This document shows positions 16,445 to 24,900 of a stretch of DNA of 64,000 bases, piece after piece (position 1 is the stretch's first letter; every line of letters starts with the position of its first letter). The translations under genes were made by a program, and so were the position numbers. The stretch is taken from positions 1-64,000 of the forward strand of contig JAAEZD010000014.1 in assembly GCA_018223035.1 (NCBI GenBank), given 5' to 3'. Below the pieces are notes generated by a model. The model did no database searches. It saw only the letters and a program-made list of their open reading frames with translations, and was not told the origin of the DNA. The stretch is from Heliomarina sp018223035. Its GTDB lineage: Bacteria > Pseudomonadota > Alphaproteobacteria > Rhodobacterales > Rhodobacteraceae.

Positions 16445-17209
16445 TCAACCGCGTGAGGCGAGACGGCCTAAACTGGCTAAGCAAATCACGACGAGGAGCA
16501 ACAGGCAAAATCTCCTGTAATGGACTTGCCATGCGGGTTTGAACGCCCAAGTTCCGAGTAACACGCCCGCCAGTGTAATCGGGATCAAGATCGCACCGCG
16601 AAAGAGGGCCGTCTCTGTCATGACACCATACAGAAGCATATGCCCCAAGGATGTGAACATGCCAATGAACAGGAACATGGTGAGTGCAGCGCGCATCTGG
16701 GTAGCAGGAGCGCGGCTCGCCAGCACATAGAGGGCTACGACCATGCCGCCGACAGAAGCCAGACCCGAGACGATTCCGGCGGTCGTGCCGACGACATATC
16801 GCCCGGATGTGGAAGTCAGAACGGCTGGCATGGAACGGAAGAATTGCAGGATTGTGAGAATGAGGATCACCGCAACGGCGACCAGTTTTGATAGGTCCGG
16901 CGAAACGGTTGTTGTCGCCAATAGACCAATCGGCACCCCAACGAACGACCCGATGGCAAATGGCCAGACTTGGCCCATATTTGCATCACGAACGCCGCCG
17001 CGAAACATTGCGAGGCTCGCAGCGCCTTCCAGAATATGGAAGATCGGGATCAGTTCGACGGGTGGCAGGATCAGCACAAGGCATGCCATTAACACAGCGG
17101 ACAGGCCAAAACCTGCAAACCCTCTGACACAGCCCGCCAGAAACGCCACACTACTACAGAATGCCCATTCCCATCCTGTCAGGCCCACGAGCAAGAGGGG
17201 TTCAGACAA
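16445..17209 (-). CDS. TauE/SafE family membrane exporter
   Basis: This 254-aa polytopic protein has 7-8 hydrophobic helices and the TauE/SafE signatures FLAGCVRGFAGFGLSAVLM near the N-terminus and GIVSGLASVGGMVVALYVL in the second half. The family exports small sulfonates or sulfite and other anions through the inner membrane. No upstream ATG suits the membrane topology, so the TTG at 17209, which overlaps the stop of the YciI gene, is taken as start with GGGAAAG before it. It forms a two-gene unit with the YciI-like gene, divergent from a LysR regulator that probably controls it. Confidence 0.8.
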   Translation of the reverse strand: MSEPLLLVGLTGWEWAFCSSVAFLAGCVRGFAGFGLSAVLMACLVLILPPVELIPIFHILEGAASLAMFRGGVRDANMGQVWPFAIGSFVGVPIGLLATTTVSPDLSKLVAVAVILILTILQFFRSMPAVLTSTSGRYVVGTTAGIVSGLASVGGMVVALYVLASRAPATQMRAALTMFLFIGMFTSLGHMLLYGVMTETALFRGAILIPITLAGVLLGTWAFKPAWQVHYRRFCLLLLVVICLASLGRLASRG

Positions 17210-17498
17210 GCACTTTCCCGTCAGCAAACACCTGCGCCCATTGCTTGATCTCAACCCTGTCACGCAAACCAGTCGGCCAGAAAGGATCAGCCTTCACCAA
17301 CGCCCAAGCTTGATCGAGGGTCTCGACGTCTACCAGCCAAAGGCCGCTCTTCACCGTACCTTCGGCTTCCTTCAGTGGACCGGCGGCGTGTATGATGGCC
17401 TTGTTCTCCCTTAGAAAGGCGAGGTGCAGCGGCATGAAGCGCAGGCGAATGTCTGGGGCAGCATTCGCATTGTCATGAAAGTGAATTGTATAAAGCAT
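17202..17498 (-). CDS. YciI-like (YCII domain) protein
   Basis: This 98-aa protein spans one YCII domain: MLYTIHFHDN at the start, RFMPLHLAFLRENKAIIHAA in the centre, and LVDVETLDQAWALVKADPFW at the end. The central His-containing helix is the usual active-site feature. Family members act in breakdown of small aromatic or chlorinated compounds, but the reaction here is unknown. AAGGGAAG sits 5 bases before the ATG. Its stop overlaps the start of the exporter gene, so the two are one operon, read away from the LysR gene. Confidence 0.82.
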   Translation of the reverse strand: MLYTIHFHDNANAAPDIRLRFMPLHLAFLRENKAIIHAAGPLKEAEGTVKSGLWLVDVETLDQAWALVKADPFWPTGLRDRVEIKQWAQVFADGKVLV

Positions 17499-17561
17499 AT
17501 TGGCTTCCCTTCAGATCAAGCAAAATTGTTACGGCGTTCATGCATTCACAAGGCCCGTACA

Positions 17562-17578
17562 TGCAGTTATAAACTGCA
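17562..17578. promoter_or_regulatory. LysR-type operator palindrome
   Basis: TGCAGTT-ATA-AACTGCA is a perfect 7-bp inverted repeat in the 83-bp gap between the divergent YciI and LysR genes. It abuts the LysR start (17582), which suits autorepression and control of the divergent operon. Confidence 0.65.
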
Positions 17579-17581
17579 ATT

Positions 17582-18457
17582 ATGCAGCATATGAGCTGGG
17601 ACGATTTACGTGTGTTGCTCGCGGTTTCGCGTGCCGAAAGCCTTGCTGGAGCGTCGGATCTTCTGGGCCTCGATGCCACAACGGTGTCTCGCCGGATCAG
17701 GGGATTGGAGAAACGCGTCGGGGCGACTCTAATCAATCGTGACAGATCGGGCCGCAGCCAACTGACTCATACCGGTCAACAACTCGCCGACCTCGCAGAG
17801 CAAATGGAGCAGCACGCGAACGCGGCGGATACGTTGATTGGCAAGGATACCCCGCTCAACGGCACGGTGCGGCTGACAGCGGTTCCATTCCTTTTGAACC
17901 GCCTGATCGCGCCACGGCTTGCGGAGTTTTCCCAGCTTCATCCCAGCCTGGTTGTCAGCTTGATACCAGACAGCCAGAATCTCAGCCTGACCAGACGCGA
18001 GGTGGATGTGGCTCTGCGCTTCGGCGAACCGCGCGAAGGCGGCAGTGCCGTTCTGGCTCAGAAAATCGGACGCGTTATGTTCTCGGTCTTCACAACCATA
18101 GACGGTTTGGAGGTTGCACCCGAGGAACGTCCTTGGCTTGTTTATGATCCTGTCGCAGCACATTTGCCCCAGGCGGCGTGGACAGAAGAACTGGCGCGAC
18201 GTACCAATGGGCTGCGATCACAGCTCTTGATGCACGACCTTGAGACCGCGTTTGAAACTGCCGTTGCAACACCTGCCCGCGCTGTTTTGCCAGTCACATT
18301 CGCTCGCCGGGACCCTCGCCTGACCGAGCTAAAGCTACAGCAAAAAATGCCGCATATGGCTCGTGATGTTTGGCTTCTCCGTCATGCTGACATGCGCGGC
18401 ATAGAACGTGTCGATGCCATTACCAAGTGGTTGATTGAAGCGAGTTTGTTCAGCTGA
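17582..18457 (+). CDS. LysR family transcriptional regulator
   Basis: The 291-aa protein has an N-terminal winged helix (LRVLLAVSRAESLAGASDLL, LDATTVSRRIRGLEKRVGA) and a periplasmic-binding-like effector domain from about residue 95 (GTVRLTAVPFLLNRLIAPRL, REVDVALRFGEPREG). The ATG at 17582 and another at 17591 are both possible; neither has a clear ribosome binding site. The operator-like palindrome directly upstream and the divergent YciI-TauE unit make it the likely local regulator. The effector is unknown. Confidence 0.88.
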   Translation: MQHMSWDDLRVLLAVSRAESLAGASDLLGLDATTVSRRIRGLEKRVGATLINRDRSGRSQLTHTGQQLADLAEQMEQHANAADTLIGKDTPLNGTVRLTAVPFLLNRLIAPRLAEFSQLHPSLVVSLIPDSQNLSLTRREVDVALRFGEPREGGSAVLAQKIGRVMFSVFTTIDGLEVAPEERPWLVYDPVAAHLPQAAWTEELARRTNGLRSQLLMHDLETAFETAVATPARAVLPVTFARRDPRLTELKLQQKMPHMARDVWLLRHADMRGIERVDAITKWLIEASLFS

Positions 18458-18822
18458 CTAATTCAGATAAAGCGGTCATTGGCGCAGGTGCGGAGAAATG
18501 GTGTTTTGTCCGCTCTGCCGACCTTCACCCTCCGAAAATGCTGCGCGATGGACGAATGACCGGTTCGACGAAGCTGCGCCGCAGCGCCCGGCTAAGAAGC
18601 GAACGGCAGCAACGGGCCGGTCGCGTCATCGTGTCATGCCTTAGAGGTCGCGCCTTCTGCCGCAGCGCCGCTTCAGGCCTTTTGGAAACATTCAAGAACG
18701 ATGCCGCAAGCCGCTTCTGATTGCGGATGCCGCATAGGATCCCCGTTTCCGCAATTGTTGACACGACCGATTCACGACAATCCCTGATGACATCACTCCC
18801 ATCCTGAGCGAGATTCGCCGGT
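18458..18822. other. 365-bp gap without a recognised gene
   Basis: Between the LysR gene and the 765-aa gene I see no supported coding region and no repeat. A short open frame at 18538-18720 has no ribosome binding site and an Arg/Ser-rich composition, so it is not called. Confidence 0.4.
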
Positions 18823-21120
18823 CTAAACCGCTCCTGGGCGGCTTTCTCGCCAGTCGCGGATCCGCGCGAGGTGGAGGTGGGCAGACGCAGCCGTCATGAA
18901 GGACTGCTCGCGCATGATCCGCTCAAGGATTTCCTCTGACACCAGCATTTCTTTCGAAGGATCATCGCCTCGGGCATGATCCCCGAACTCTCGCAAGCAG
19001 CGCCAGACGAAATGCGCGGCTTCCAGAACCTGCTTGGTCTCGCCTTGGAGCGCGGCCTCGAACCTGCGTGGCAGAGGAAAATGAGCATTTTTCAGCCTGT
19101 TTCCGGTCTTGGGCATCGGCCCGAGTTTTTCAGGCGGCAGAAGATTGTCAGCGGCAATGTTCGGCACGGTCCGCAAGGCGTCGAAGTTGTCTACAGCCCG
19201 GACCCACTTCCGGCGCAGGTCGGGCTGCAGCGACCGTTCGTGGATCCATGCCCATTCGCGGTCGAGCTGCCAAGGCTCGAGCCCCGATTTCCCTGCCACC
19301 TCCATCATCGTGTCGACGGGGTTCTCGGCGCGCGGGATGCCGGCCTCCACGAGCCTGGCTTGCAGGTTTTGCCATCCGGGCGTCCATACCCGGCTGACCC
19401 GATCGGCCAGACGCTGCAATGGCGCGCGGTAATGGAGCATTTCCCGTCGATGGCTCGTGACGGCCGCCGCAATCAGGTCACCCCATGGAATGCTGTCGAT
19501 CTGGGCGTCGAAGACCGTCTTGTCGGACGTCAGCTCATACAGACGCCGCGCCGCGGTGATCAGTTCCTTCACCCCAAAGGCGCCGTATCCCGCCGCTTTG
19601 GCGATCGACCGCAAGGAGTTCTCCAGGGCTGTGGACATTTCACCGCGGCGATGGCGGAGCCAGTTGCGCTGGTCGCCGATCGCGGGCCCCGGCAAGAGCT
19701 CGGGAAATACAGAACGCAAGACGTCGAGGGCTGCCAGTCCCGTCAGGCACTTCGGAACATCTCGCAGTCCTTGAGCCTTCAAAAGGAATTCCCGCGCGAC
19801 GTCCATGTCGATCTTTTCGGGAGGTATCGGCGGCTCGGAGCATTCGGCATATTTCCTGACTAACAGCAGGCCCTGCATGTCGGTGCCGCTCGCGATCGTG
19901 CCCTTGGCGCGGGAGATCACACCCTCCCAAGAAGAAAGCCGTTGCGTGTGCGCCAGAAACGTGCTGAGGGCGGTCCGGTAGTCGCGCCGAGTGAGGTCCG
20001 CACGTTCCTCGACCCTGGTCTCGAAGAACCCCACGGCGTCCTGCAGAAAGGTGGGACTGTCGATGTCGAAGCCTGCGTCCAGAAGGTCTCGCAGCAGCCT
20101 GCGCAAGTCCTTCACCCGCCGTCGGCTGGTCGAGCGGTCTTTCGCAAAGGCTGCAACTTCTGTCTCGATCGCGGTCGGTAACATGACCGGTTTTCTGTTT
20201 GTCTTTCGTTTCCGAGGTTCGGCGACCTTGTCACGGCGTTCCGGTCGACGGACCCGGTCCGCAGTAACATCTTCGGACACAGCCGCGGGCTCGGTGCATC
20301 GAAGTAACGAGAGTAGCGTCCGGAGGTAGAGAGCCGCGGTGTTCGCGGAGATCTGCTGCCTTACCGCGACATGGTATCTCGTCGCATCCTCGAGGCTCAG
20401 CGACCAGCCGGGCTTCGGCCCGTCTTCTGAAAGTAACCCAAAATCCACGGCAAGTTCGAATGCGCGCCGAGCGTGAAGGGCGTGACCGGCGGGAAGTCGT
20501 CCGCGAACTGCCGCGAGCGCGGCCGGCAACTCGATGCGGTGTCTGTCGCCATCGCGATAAGCCGGGAAGGGGCCGATTTTCTCGGGGCGAAGGATCCCGG
20601 CCGCGACAACGCGCGGATCGTCTGTGAGCTTGTCGATTGTCGTAACGGAATTCCGGAGGGCATTTCTTTTCTTACCACGGAGATCGCGGTCGGCCGCGAT
20701 GACGAACTCGCGCGTCACATTCCGCAAGATCATTCCCGGGAATAACTCTTCCATCAGTTTCCGGTTTACGCCAGGCAGACGGCGTTCCCGCGCCAGCTGG
20801 TTAAGCAGCGTGTAGGGATCAGCGTCGGGCCATGCCCCTGCCAGCCGTGCGTGTCGCAGGAGGCTCTCCCGGCACCGGCCGTAAAGGCCAGCGTCCCCGA
20901 ATGCAGCGGCAAGATTGTCGTCCGGAACCTGGGGAAACGTGGACGCGAATGATGCCTCCGAAGCGAGCACCCTGGGGTCGTGAAACGTCTCTTCTCCTAT
21001 CGCGCTACAGGCAAGGTCGAGGAACGCCAGGATAGAGGTTCTGCCCGATGATTGCACGGCGCCGCTTTCGATCCGCATCCGCAGATCGGCCAGGCTCAGG
21101 GAAGGTTGCGAATGGGTCAT
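18823..21120 (-). CDS. Large unknown protein with internal duplication, recombinase-associated
   Basis: I do not recognise a family for this 765-aa protein. Two regions repeat a pattern. Near residues 170-210 the protein reads DPRVVAAGILRPEKIGPFP. Near residues 665-705 it reads VPNIAADNLLPPEKLGPMP. Each is preceded by a basic helix (DLRGKKRNALRNSV; DLRRKWVRAVDNF) and followed by LP and AA. The centre (residues ~330-400, RRRVKDLRRLLRDLLDAGFD and LTRRDYRTALSTFLAHTQ) has the helical pattern of a recombinase core-binding domain. I see no R-HxxR-Y catalytic set. It forms a unit with the 156-aa gene upstream, and the base composition matches the nearby recombinases. A DNA-binding partner of a mobile element is the best guess. 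Confidence 0.55.
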   Translation of the reverse strand: MTHSQPSLSLADLRMRIESGAVQSSGRTSILAFLDLACSAIGEETFHDPRVLASEASFASTFPQVPDDNLAAAFGDAGLYGRCRESLLRHARLAGAWPDADPYTLLNQLARERRLPGVNRKLMEELFPGMILRNVTREFVIAADRDLRGKKRNALRNSVTTIDKLTDDPRVVAAGILRPEKIGPFPAYRDGDRHRIELPAALAAVRGRLPAGHALHARRAFELAVDFGLLSEDGPKPGWSLSLEDATRYHVAVRQQISANTAALYLRTLLSLLRCTEPAAVSEDVTADRVRRPERRDKVAEPRKRKTNRKPVMLPTAIETEVAAFAKDRSTSRRRVKDLRRLLRDLLDAGFDIDSPTFLQDAVGFFETRVEERADLTRRDYRTALSTFLAHTQRLSSWEGVISRAKGTIASGTDMQGLLLVRKYAECSEPPIPPEKIDMDVAREFLLKAQGLRDVPKCLTGLAALDVLRSVFPELLPGPAIGDQRNWLRHRRGEMSTALENSLRSIAKAAGYGAFGVKELITAARRLYELTSDKTVFDAQIDSIPWGDLIAAAVTSHRREMLHYRAPLQRLADRVSRVWTPGWQNLQARLVEAGIPRAENPVDTMMEVAGKSGLEPWQLDREWAWIHERSLQPDLRRKWVRAVDNFDALRTVPNIAADNLLPPEKLGPMPKTGNRLKNAHFPLPRRFEAALQGETKQVLEAAHFVWRCLREFGDHARGDDPSKEMLVSEEILERIMREQSFMTAASAHLHLARIRDWRESRPGAV

Positions 21121-21196
21121 GTGGAGCAGATGGGATCATTCGGGAAATCGAAAAAATCGCCCTTGGCGACCACGCTGGCCGCCAAGGGAAAACCAG

Positions 21197-21667
21197 TCAT
21201 ATGGCCAGAACGCTCTCGAAAGCTCCGATGGCGTCGGAGAGCAGGTCGGCAATCACGTGCAGGACGGCGCCGCGCCCTGTGATCCTCCACTCCGTACCGT
21301 AGGGATCGGCCGGCCGCTCCACTGCGTATTTCGCTTGCGCTGCCAGCTCCTCGACAGCCACCTGACGATGGACGCAGATGAGCATCGTCCGGCAGCTCGA
21401 CAGACGCTCGGCGTCCGACGAAGCCGCGCCGAGAAGCACGTGGTAGTGGGACACACTTTCCGAGAATGCTGGGGCGGCGGCATGCGACCGGAACCGGATT
21501 AGGACGAGCCATTGTGCCGCGCGGCATGAAAGCGCCTGTGCCCGCAGAAGGCGGCCCGACATGTCCTCCTCGTTTGCGGAACTCGCCGCCGCGGTAGCTC
21601 GGCCGACGCTGCTACCCTCCGTGTGATCGGGGGCGATGACGGACACGCGATTAGTATTGTGATGCAT
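21197..21667 (-). CDS. Hypothetical protein upstream of the 765-aa gene
   Basis: This 156-aa protein has no family that I can identify. It is Ala/Ser-rich and mostly helical, with MSGRLLRAQALSCRAAQW, SESVSHYHVLLGAASSDAER and GAVLHVIADLLSDAIGAF as the best-structured parts. It has no membrane segment or signal peptide. The ATG at 21667 is supported by AGGAAAGGG 4-6 bases upstream. It ends 76 bases before the 765-aa gene on the same strand, and the 42-bp tandem repeats lie 290 bases upstream, so the three may belong to one mobile unit. Confidence 0.5.
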   Translation of the reverse strand: MHHNTNRVSVIAPDHTEGSSVGRATAAASSANEEDMSGRLLRAQALSCRAAQWLVLIRFRSHAAAPAFSESVSHYHVLLGAASSDAERLSSCRTMLICVHRQVAVEELAAQAKYAVERPADPYGTEWRITGRGAVLHVIADLLSDAIGAFESVLAI

Positions 21668-21956
21668 GGTTTCCCTTTCCTCGAGTGAGAGATTGCGGCG
21701 ATCTGCCGCTTCAAGGGCTCGGCCCGGGCAACTGACCGTCTCGTGGTGGTTCTTTCATCCGCCGGCGACCATGAGATTGGCCAGAGCTTGGTCAGACGAA
21801 GAACTTTTCTGCAAATTTTGAGCATGGGAAGAAAAAAGCAGCCATCATCATCCGGCCATGACAGTAGAGTTGGAAAGCCCCACAACGCCTGGTCACCGGC
21901 TGACGATCCCGCCCAAGATTGCGTGCCGAGGCGGACGTTGAATCCGACTATTTAGC

Positions 21957-22057
21957 GCGGGGAAATGTCGTCAGCTTGCGGGTTTTTTGCGTCAAGACGC
22001 GGGGAAATGTCGTCATCACGCGGGGTTTTTGCGTCATTTTGCGGGGAAATTGCGACA
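21957..22057. repeat. 42-bp tandem repeat, about 2.5 copies (iteron-like)
   Basis: GCGGGGAAATGTCGTCA starts at 21957 and 21999, exactly 42 bp apart, and a partial third copy, GCGGGGAAAT, starts at 22041. Between them TTTTTGCGTCA recurs with the same phase. The arrangement resembles replication iterons or an array of protein-binding sites. No replication initiator gene is visible nearby. Confidence 0.75.
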
Positions 22058-22060
22058 TCA

Positions 22061-22671
22061 AGGCCATAAGATTCTGATATCCGAAGACAAATTCGTCTCT
22101 GAATCAAGAGAATCCTGAATCCCCCTGAAAGAGCCGCAGAGCGGCGGATTCTGGTGCGTGTTGTGCGCACCAGACGCCCGCTCGAAGAAAAATCGACCGG
22201 ATTCTTTTTCTCTCCGGCGAACGTTCCAATTTACTCTTCGTGTCGGGTGCACCTCGACAGGGACTGAAACAGACGAGGCTCTGCGGCGCGCAGTAGGGTC
22301 TATGGCTGAAGCAGGACCTGGCGAGATCGGTCCGGCGCAGGCTCGCAGACGTGCGAGCAAGGGCTCTCGCCTTTATTGCGCGTGAGTTGAGATGGTTGCT
22401 GTCTCGGGAGTGTCGAGATGTGAAGTCTGCTGCGGCGCGCAGCAGTAGGCTCAGCTGATCGACAATTTCCGGGGCAGTGACCACCTGCTTTCGGTGTTAT
22501 CTGTTCGATCGAACGTTGAGTTCTGAAACTCAGACGGTCGTCGCCCATAGCCGGAGGCGGAGGCGGGGGCGATCCTCGCTCACCACGGAGCGGTCCGCGA
22601 AAAAGCAGAACAATTTTCAGACCATGCGGGCAACGGAGCAGATACACGATCGTTCAATTCGAGGAGGTGCG
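22061..22671. other. Region without a gene between tandem repeats and broken methyltransferase
   Basis: About 610 bp with no supported coding region. It contains a perfect 12-bp palindrome GTTCGATCGAAC at 22503-22514 and an adjacent inverted repeat TGAGTT/AACTCA. Open frames on both strands are Arg/Ser/Pro-rich and lack start signals. Confidence 0.4.
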
Positions 22672-23307
22672 AGTGTTTCGCCCTTGTCGCCGGCATGGGT
22701 GATGATCGCGCGGGAGAACTGGTTCTCCGGGAAGATCCCGACATCCTCGGCGAACATGCAGAAGAGCAGCCGCGTCATGACCTGGCTCATGTCGTGGCGC
22801 CGGGCATCGGTGGCCCAGCCCCGGTTCGCCTTCACGAGTGCGTCGTAGAGCTTTGCGAGCTTGCCCGTCGCCTTGACGTCGACCGGGTTCTCCTCGGCCG
22901 GACGGTAACGGTCCTTGCCGACGGCCGGCAGGAAGAACCCGAACTGGTCGCCGATCTCGGAGAAGGCGCAGTGAAGCCGCTCGCCGCTCTTCCAATGCTC
23001 GGCCGCGGCTGTCTCGCCGTCGGTGGCAATCAGGCTCGCCGGCTTGTGCTTCGCGGTCCGCTTGCTGCCCTTCAGCGCATCGAGGGTGGCTTCAACCCCC
23101 AGAGCGCCGGCCGGGCGCTTAATGGAATTTGAGGTTCATCAGGACACCCGCCTCGATGTCCGATCTGTTCAGAGACCCACCACGCAGCTTGGAAACCGCC
23201 GCTTGGGCATTGTCAGTCGCCTCCGCGAAAGAGAACCCGAATTCCGCCGGATCGAAGGGGGGCTTGGAAATGGGCTCCAAGACCTCGAAGATGTCTGTCG
23301 GGTTCAT
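22672..23307 (-). pseudogene. Broken MmeI-like DNA methyltransferase (N-terminal remnant)
   Basis: The first 62 codons (23307-23119) read MNPTDIFEVLEPISKPPFDP and FAEATDNAQAAVSKLRGGS, the start of MmeI-like type IIL or related class I DNA methyltransferases. A TAA then interrupts the frame. In the +1 frame the homology continues (VEATLDALKGSKRTAKHKPA, EIGDQFGFFLPAVGKDRY, VMTRLLFCMFAEDVGIFPEN) to about 22672, where it stops. So there is one frameshift near 23105-23125 and loss of the whole catalytic part, which would be several hundred residues more. The product cannot be active. It is a relic of a restriction or phage-defence system next to the CBASS region. Confidence 0.75.
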
Positions 23308-23374
23308 GCGTTCACTCGGTAGATCTTTTTAGAATTGAATATTGCTCGCGGTGGAACGTATCTCAATGGCAGTA

Positions 23375-23818
23375 TCACTTAAACGCCTCCGGGCGGAGTT
23401 CTTTAAGGGAGAGAACTCTATGAACATGCTTCGTAAGACAAGTGGCCTCAATGAACTGAAGGTCAGCTGTTATGAGAAACCGGTCCATTCGCACCGCAAG
23501 AACGAGGTAGACGCAGGCGTTGATTGGATGGCGGAGCGCCAGGGCGAGTTCCATAGCACGTCGCTCCAGGAACTCGTCTGCGTCGATGATTGTGATGGGT
23601 GCCGTCTGCAAAAACAAGAACAGGTCAATGGCGCACTCATCTCTGAGCATCTGCTTTGCAGCGAGGGTCCGGAGGACGTTTCCAACCTCAATCATAATGA
23701 GGGCAGGCGCGACCACCTCGGCTCCCTGGAAGAGCTCGGCTTTATCGCTGTCCTCCTCGTCCACGATCCACTTCATCGCGACCGAGGCGTCTACTACGAA
23801 GCGCCGCCTTCCCAACAT
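23375..23818 (-). CDS. vapC: VapC-like PIN-domain toxin, one catalytic Asp apparently replaced
   Basis: The 147-aa PIN domain has D in FVVDASVAMKWIV, E in LIMIEVGNVLR and D in RFLITADLQF. At the place where VapC proteins of this type read HPVYDCLYLALA, this one reads HPINACVYLVLA, so the third acidic residue is alanine (GCC where GAC would be expected). PIN toxins cut RNA with a Mg-binding acidic cluster, so activity may be weak or lost. The ATG at 23818 overlaps the antitoxin stop as TGATG; a GTG at 23821 is also possible. It forms a pair with the upstream antitoxin gene. Confidence 0.8.
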   Translation of the reverse strand: MLGRRRFVVDASVAMKWIVDEEDSDKAELFQGAEVVAPALIMIEVGNVLRTLAAKQMLRDECAIDLFLFLQTAPITIIDADEFLERRAMELALALRHPINACVYLVLAVRMDRFLITADLQFIEATCLTKHVHRVLSLKELRPEAFK

Positions 23819-24057
23819 CACGCGTCGTCTTGATCCCGGTCCGCGAGCAGGATCTCGGTCGAGGTGGGGGTCTCTGGAGAGAGCTTCACGCGCTTGGCAC
23901 GAGCCTCGGAAAAGAAGTCAGATCTGTGCCCGGGGCGGAGCGCTTCCTCCAGGATCCTGCGATGCTCCGCCTCTGCGGATCGCCCCGCTTTCGCCGCCCG
24001 CTCCTTGAGGGCCGCGGCGATCGCGTCGTCGACATTTCGAACGGTGAGTTGTGCCAT
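23818..24057 (-). CDS. vapB: FitA/VapB-like ribbon-helix-helix antitoxin
   Basis: This 79-aa protein has an N-terminal ribbon-helix-helix of the FitA type (AQLTVRNVDDAIAAALKERA, EAEHRRILEEAL) and an acidic C-terminal tail (SPETPTSTEILLADRDQDD) that would lie over the toxin active site. Such antitoxins bind their PIN-domain toxin and the operon promoter. The ATG at 24057 begins the conserved MAQLTVRN. The gene overlaps the toxin gene by 1-4 bases, the normal coupling for these pairs. Confidence 0.82.
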   Translation of the reverse strand: MAQLTVRNVDDAIAAALKERAAKAGRSAEAEHRRILEEALRPGHRSDFFSEARAKRVKLSPETPTSTEILLADRDQDDA

Positions 24058-24140
24058 GACAGACATCCTGACTGCGAAACGATGGCACTGTGAAGGCGAA
24101 CTACGGGGCTGGCAGATTTCTCTGGCCGCGATGAATGCAG

Positions 24141-24347
24141 TCACTTGGGCGCAGTGACGCCGTCCACCTTGATCCCTGTCCCCTCCAAGAGATGGTAGGG
24201 CGCATCCCGGACCACGGCGTCAATGTCGACGTCGGGCCGATCGTCCTTTGGTTCGCGCAGCATGAGGAAGCCCATGATCGTCACCAGCAGGCTGTTCCCC
24301 ACGATGGCCGCCGTGAGAATGACTTCAGTTGTGAATATGTCGGTCAT
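24141..24347 (-). CDS. Small single-helix membrane protein coupled to the exonuclease gene
   Basis: This 68-aa protein is not a recognised family. It has one membrane helix (about residues 9-30, VILTAAIVGNSLLVTIMGFL) followed by an acidic soluble tail (LREPKDDRPDVDIDAVVRDA) ending in GIKVDGVTAPK. The ATG at 24347 is preceded by GGGAGGAAAG, which lies inside the 3' end of the exonuclease gene, and it overlaps that gene's stop as ATGA. Translational coupling suggests a functional link. Position downstream of CBASS makes an accessory defence or membrane role possible, but this is speculation. Confidence 0.65.
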   Translation of the reverse strand: MTDIFTTEVILTAAIVGNSLLVTIMGFLMLREPKDDRPDVDIDAVVRDAPYHLLEGTGIKVDGVTAPK

Positions 24348-24886
24348 ACTTTCCTCCCTTCGATTTCGAAAGATGCCTGTTGCTGGCTCGCTCTGAGCCA
24401 CCCCCGCGCGAGCCGTGCGGCGTCCGGGCCCGCGCGATGAGGGGCAGGGCGCCGCTCTACCGTCTCGTAGAGCAGATCCAGAGCATATCCCTGAAAGGCG
24501 GCGAACGAGACAGCGTCGAAGTCTTCGATATTGTGGACATCGCTCCGACCAGCAGCCTCCATTAGGCGGGCAAGCCAGTGCGCCTCGAACTCGGCGGCAT
24601 CAGAGACAAGCCTGCGGTGCCGGAGCGCATCAAAGAGACCTTCGGCGACCTCAGCAGGAGACGGGGCGCCTGCGAGTTCCGAAAAGGGAATCCCATGGAC
24701 GGCGGCGCTCTGTATCGACCAGTCATTCAGGTCCCATGTAGGGGCCGGCCGGATAAGCGACGACCAGGTTCTCACTTGGTTATAATCGAGCCACGACAGG
24801 CCGATCTCGATCGGCCAACTTTCCGGCGACAAGCTCGAGGCTTCGAAGTCCAGGATTGCGAACTGCTCGATTGCTGTTTCCGTCAT
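24344..24886 (-). CDS. DEDD-type 3'-5' exonuclease-like protein
   Basis: The 180-aa protein has an RNase T/DnaQ-like layout. Exo I is D13-x-E15 in AILDFEASSLS. A Trp-rich stretch WSSLIRPAPTWDLNDWS and AAVHGIPFSEL follow. An Exo II-like SDAAEFEAHWLARL has Glu where Asp is usual, and the Exo III end is HRAGPDAARLA. The enzyme would remove nucleotides from 3' ends of DNA or RNA. The ATG at 24886 is preferred because the fold starts there; a TTG at 24904 is in frame. It lies in the minus-strand run downstream of CBASS, 14 bases after the 141-aa gene, and is coupled to a small membrane protein. Confidence 0.7.
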   Translation of the reverse strand: MTETAIEQFAILDFEASSLSPESWPIEIGLSWLDYNQVRTWSSLIRPAPTWDLNDWSIQSAAVHGIPFSELAGAPSPAEVAEGLFDALRHRRLVSDAAEFEAHWLARLMEAAGRSDVHNIEDFDAVSFAAFQGYALDLLYETVERRPAPHRAGPDAARLARGWLRASQQQASFEIEGRKV

Positions 24887-24900
24887 ACGCAGAATGTAGC

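Noticed and set aside
21957..22057. Tandem repeat considered as a CRISPR array
   Set aside because: The spacing segments are themselves repeated (TTTTTGCGTCA), there are only about 2.5 units, and no cas genes are present.
22617..22835. 72-codon minus-strand frame as a separate small gene
   Set aside because: Its sequence is the internal part of the broken methyltransferase, in frame with homology upstream of its first ATG.
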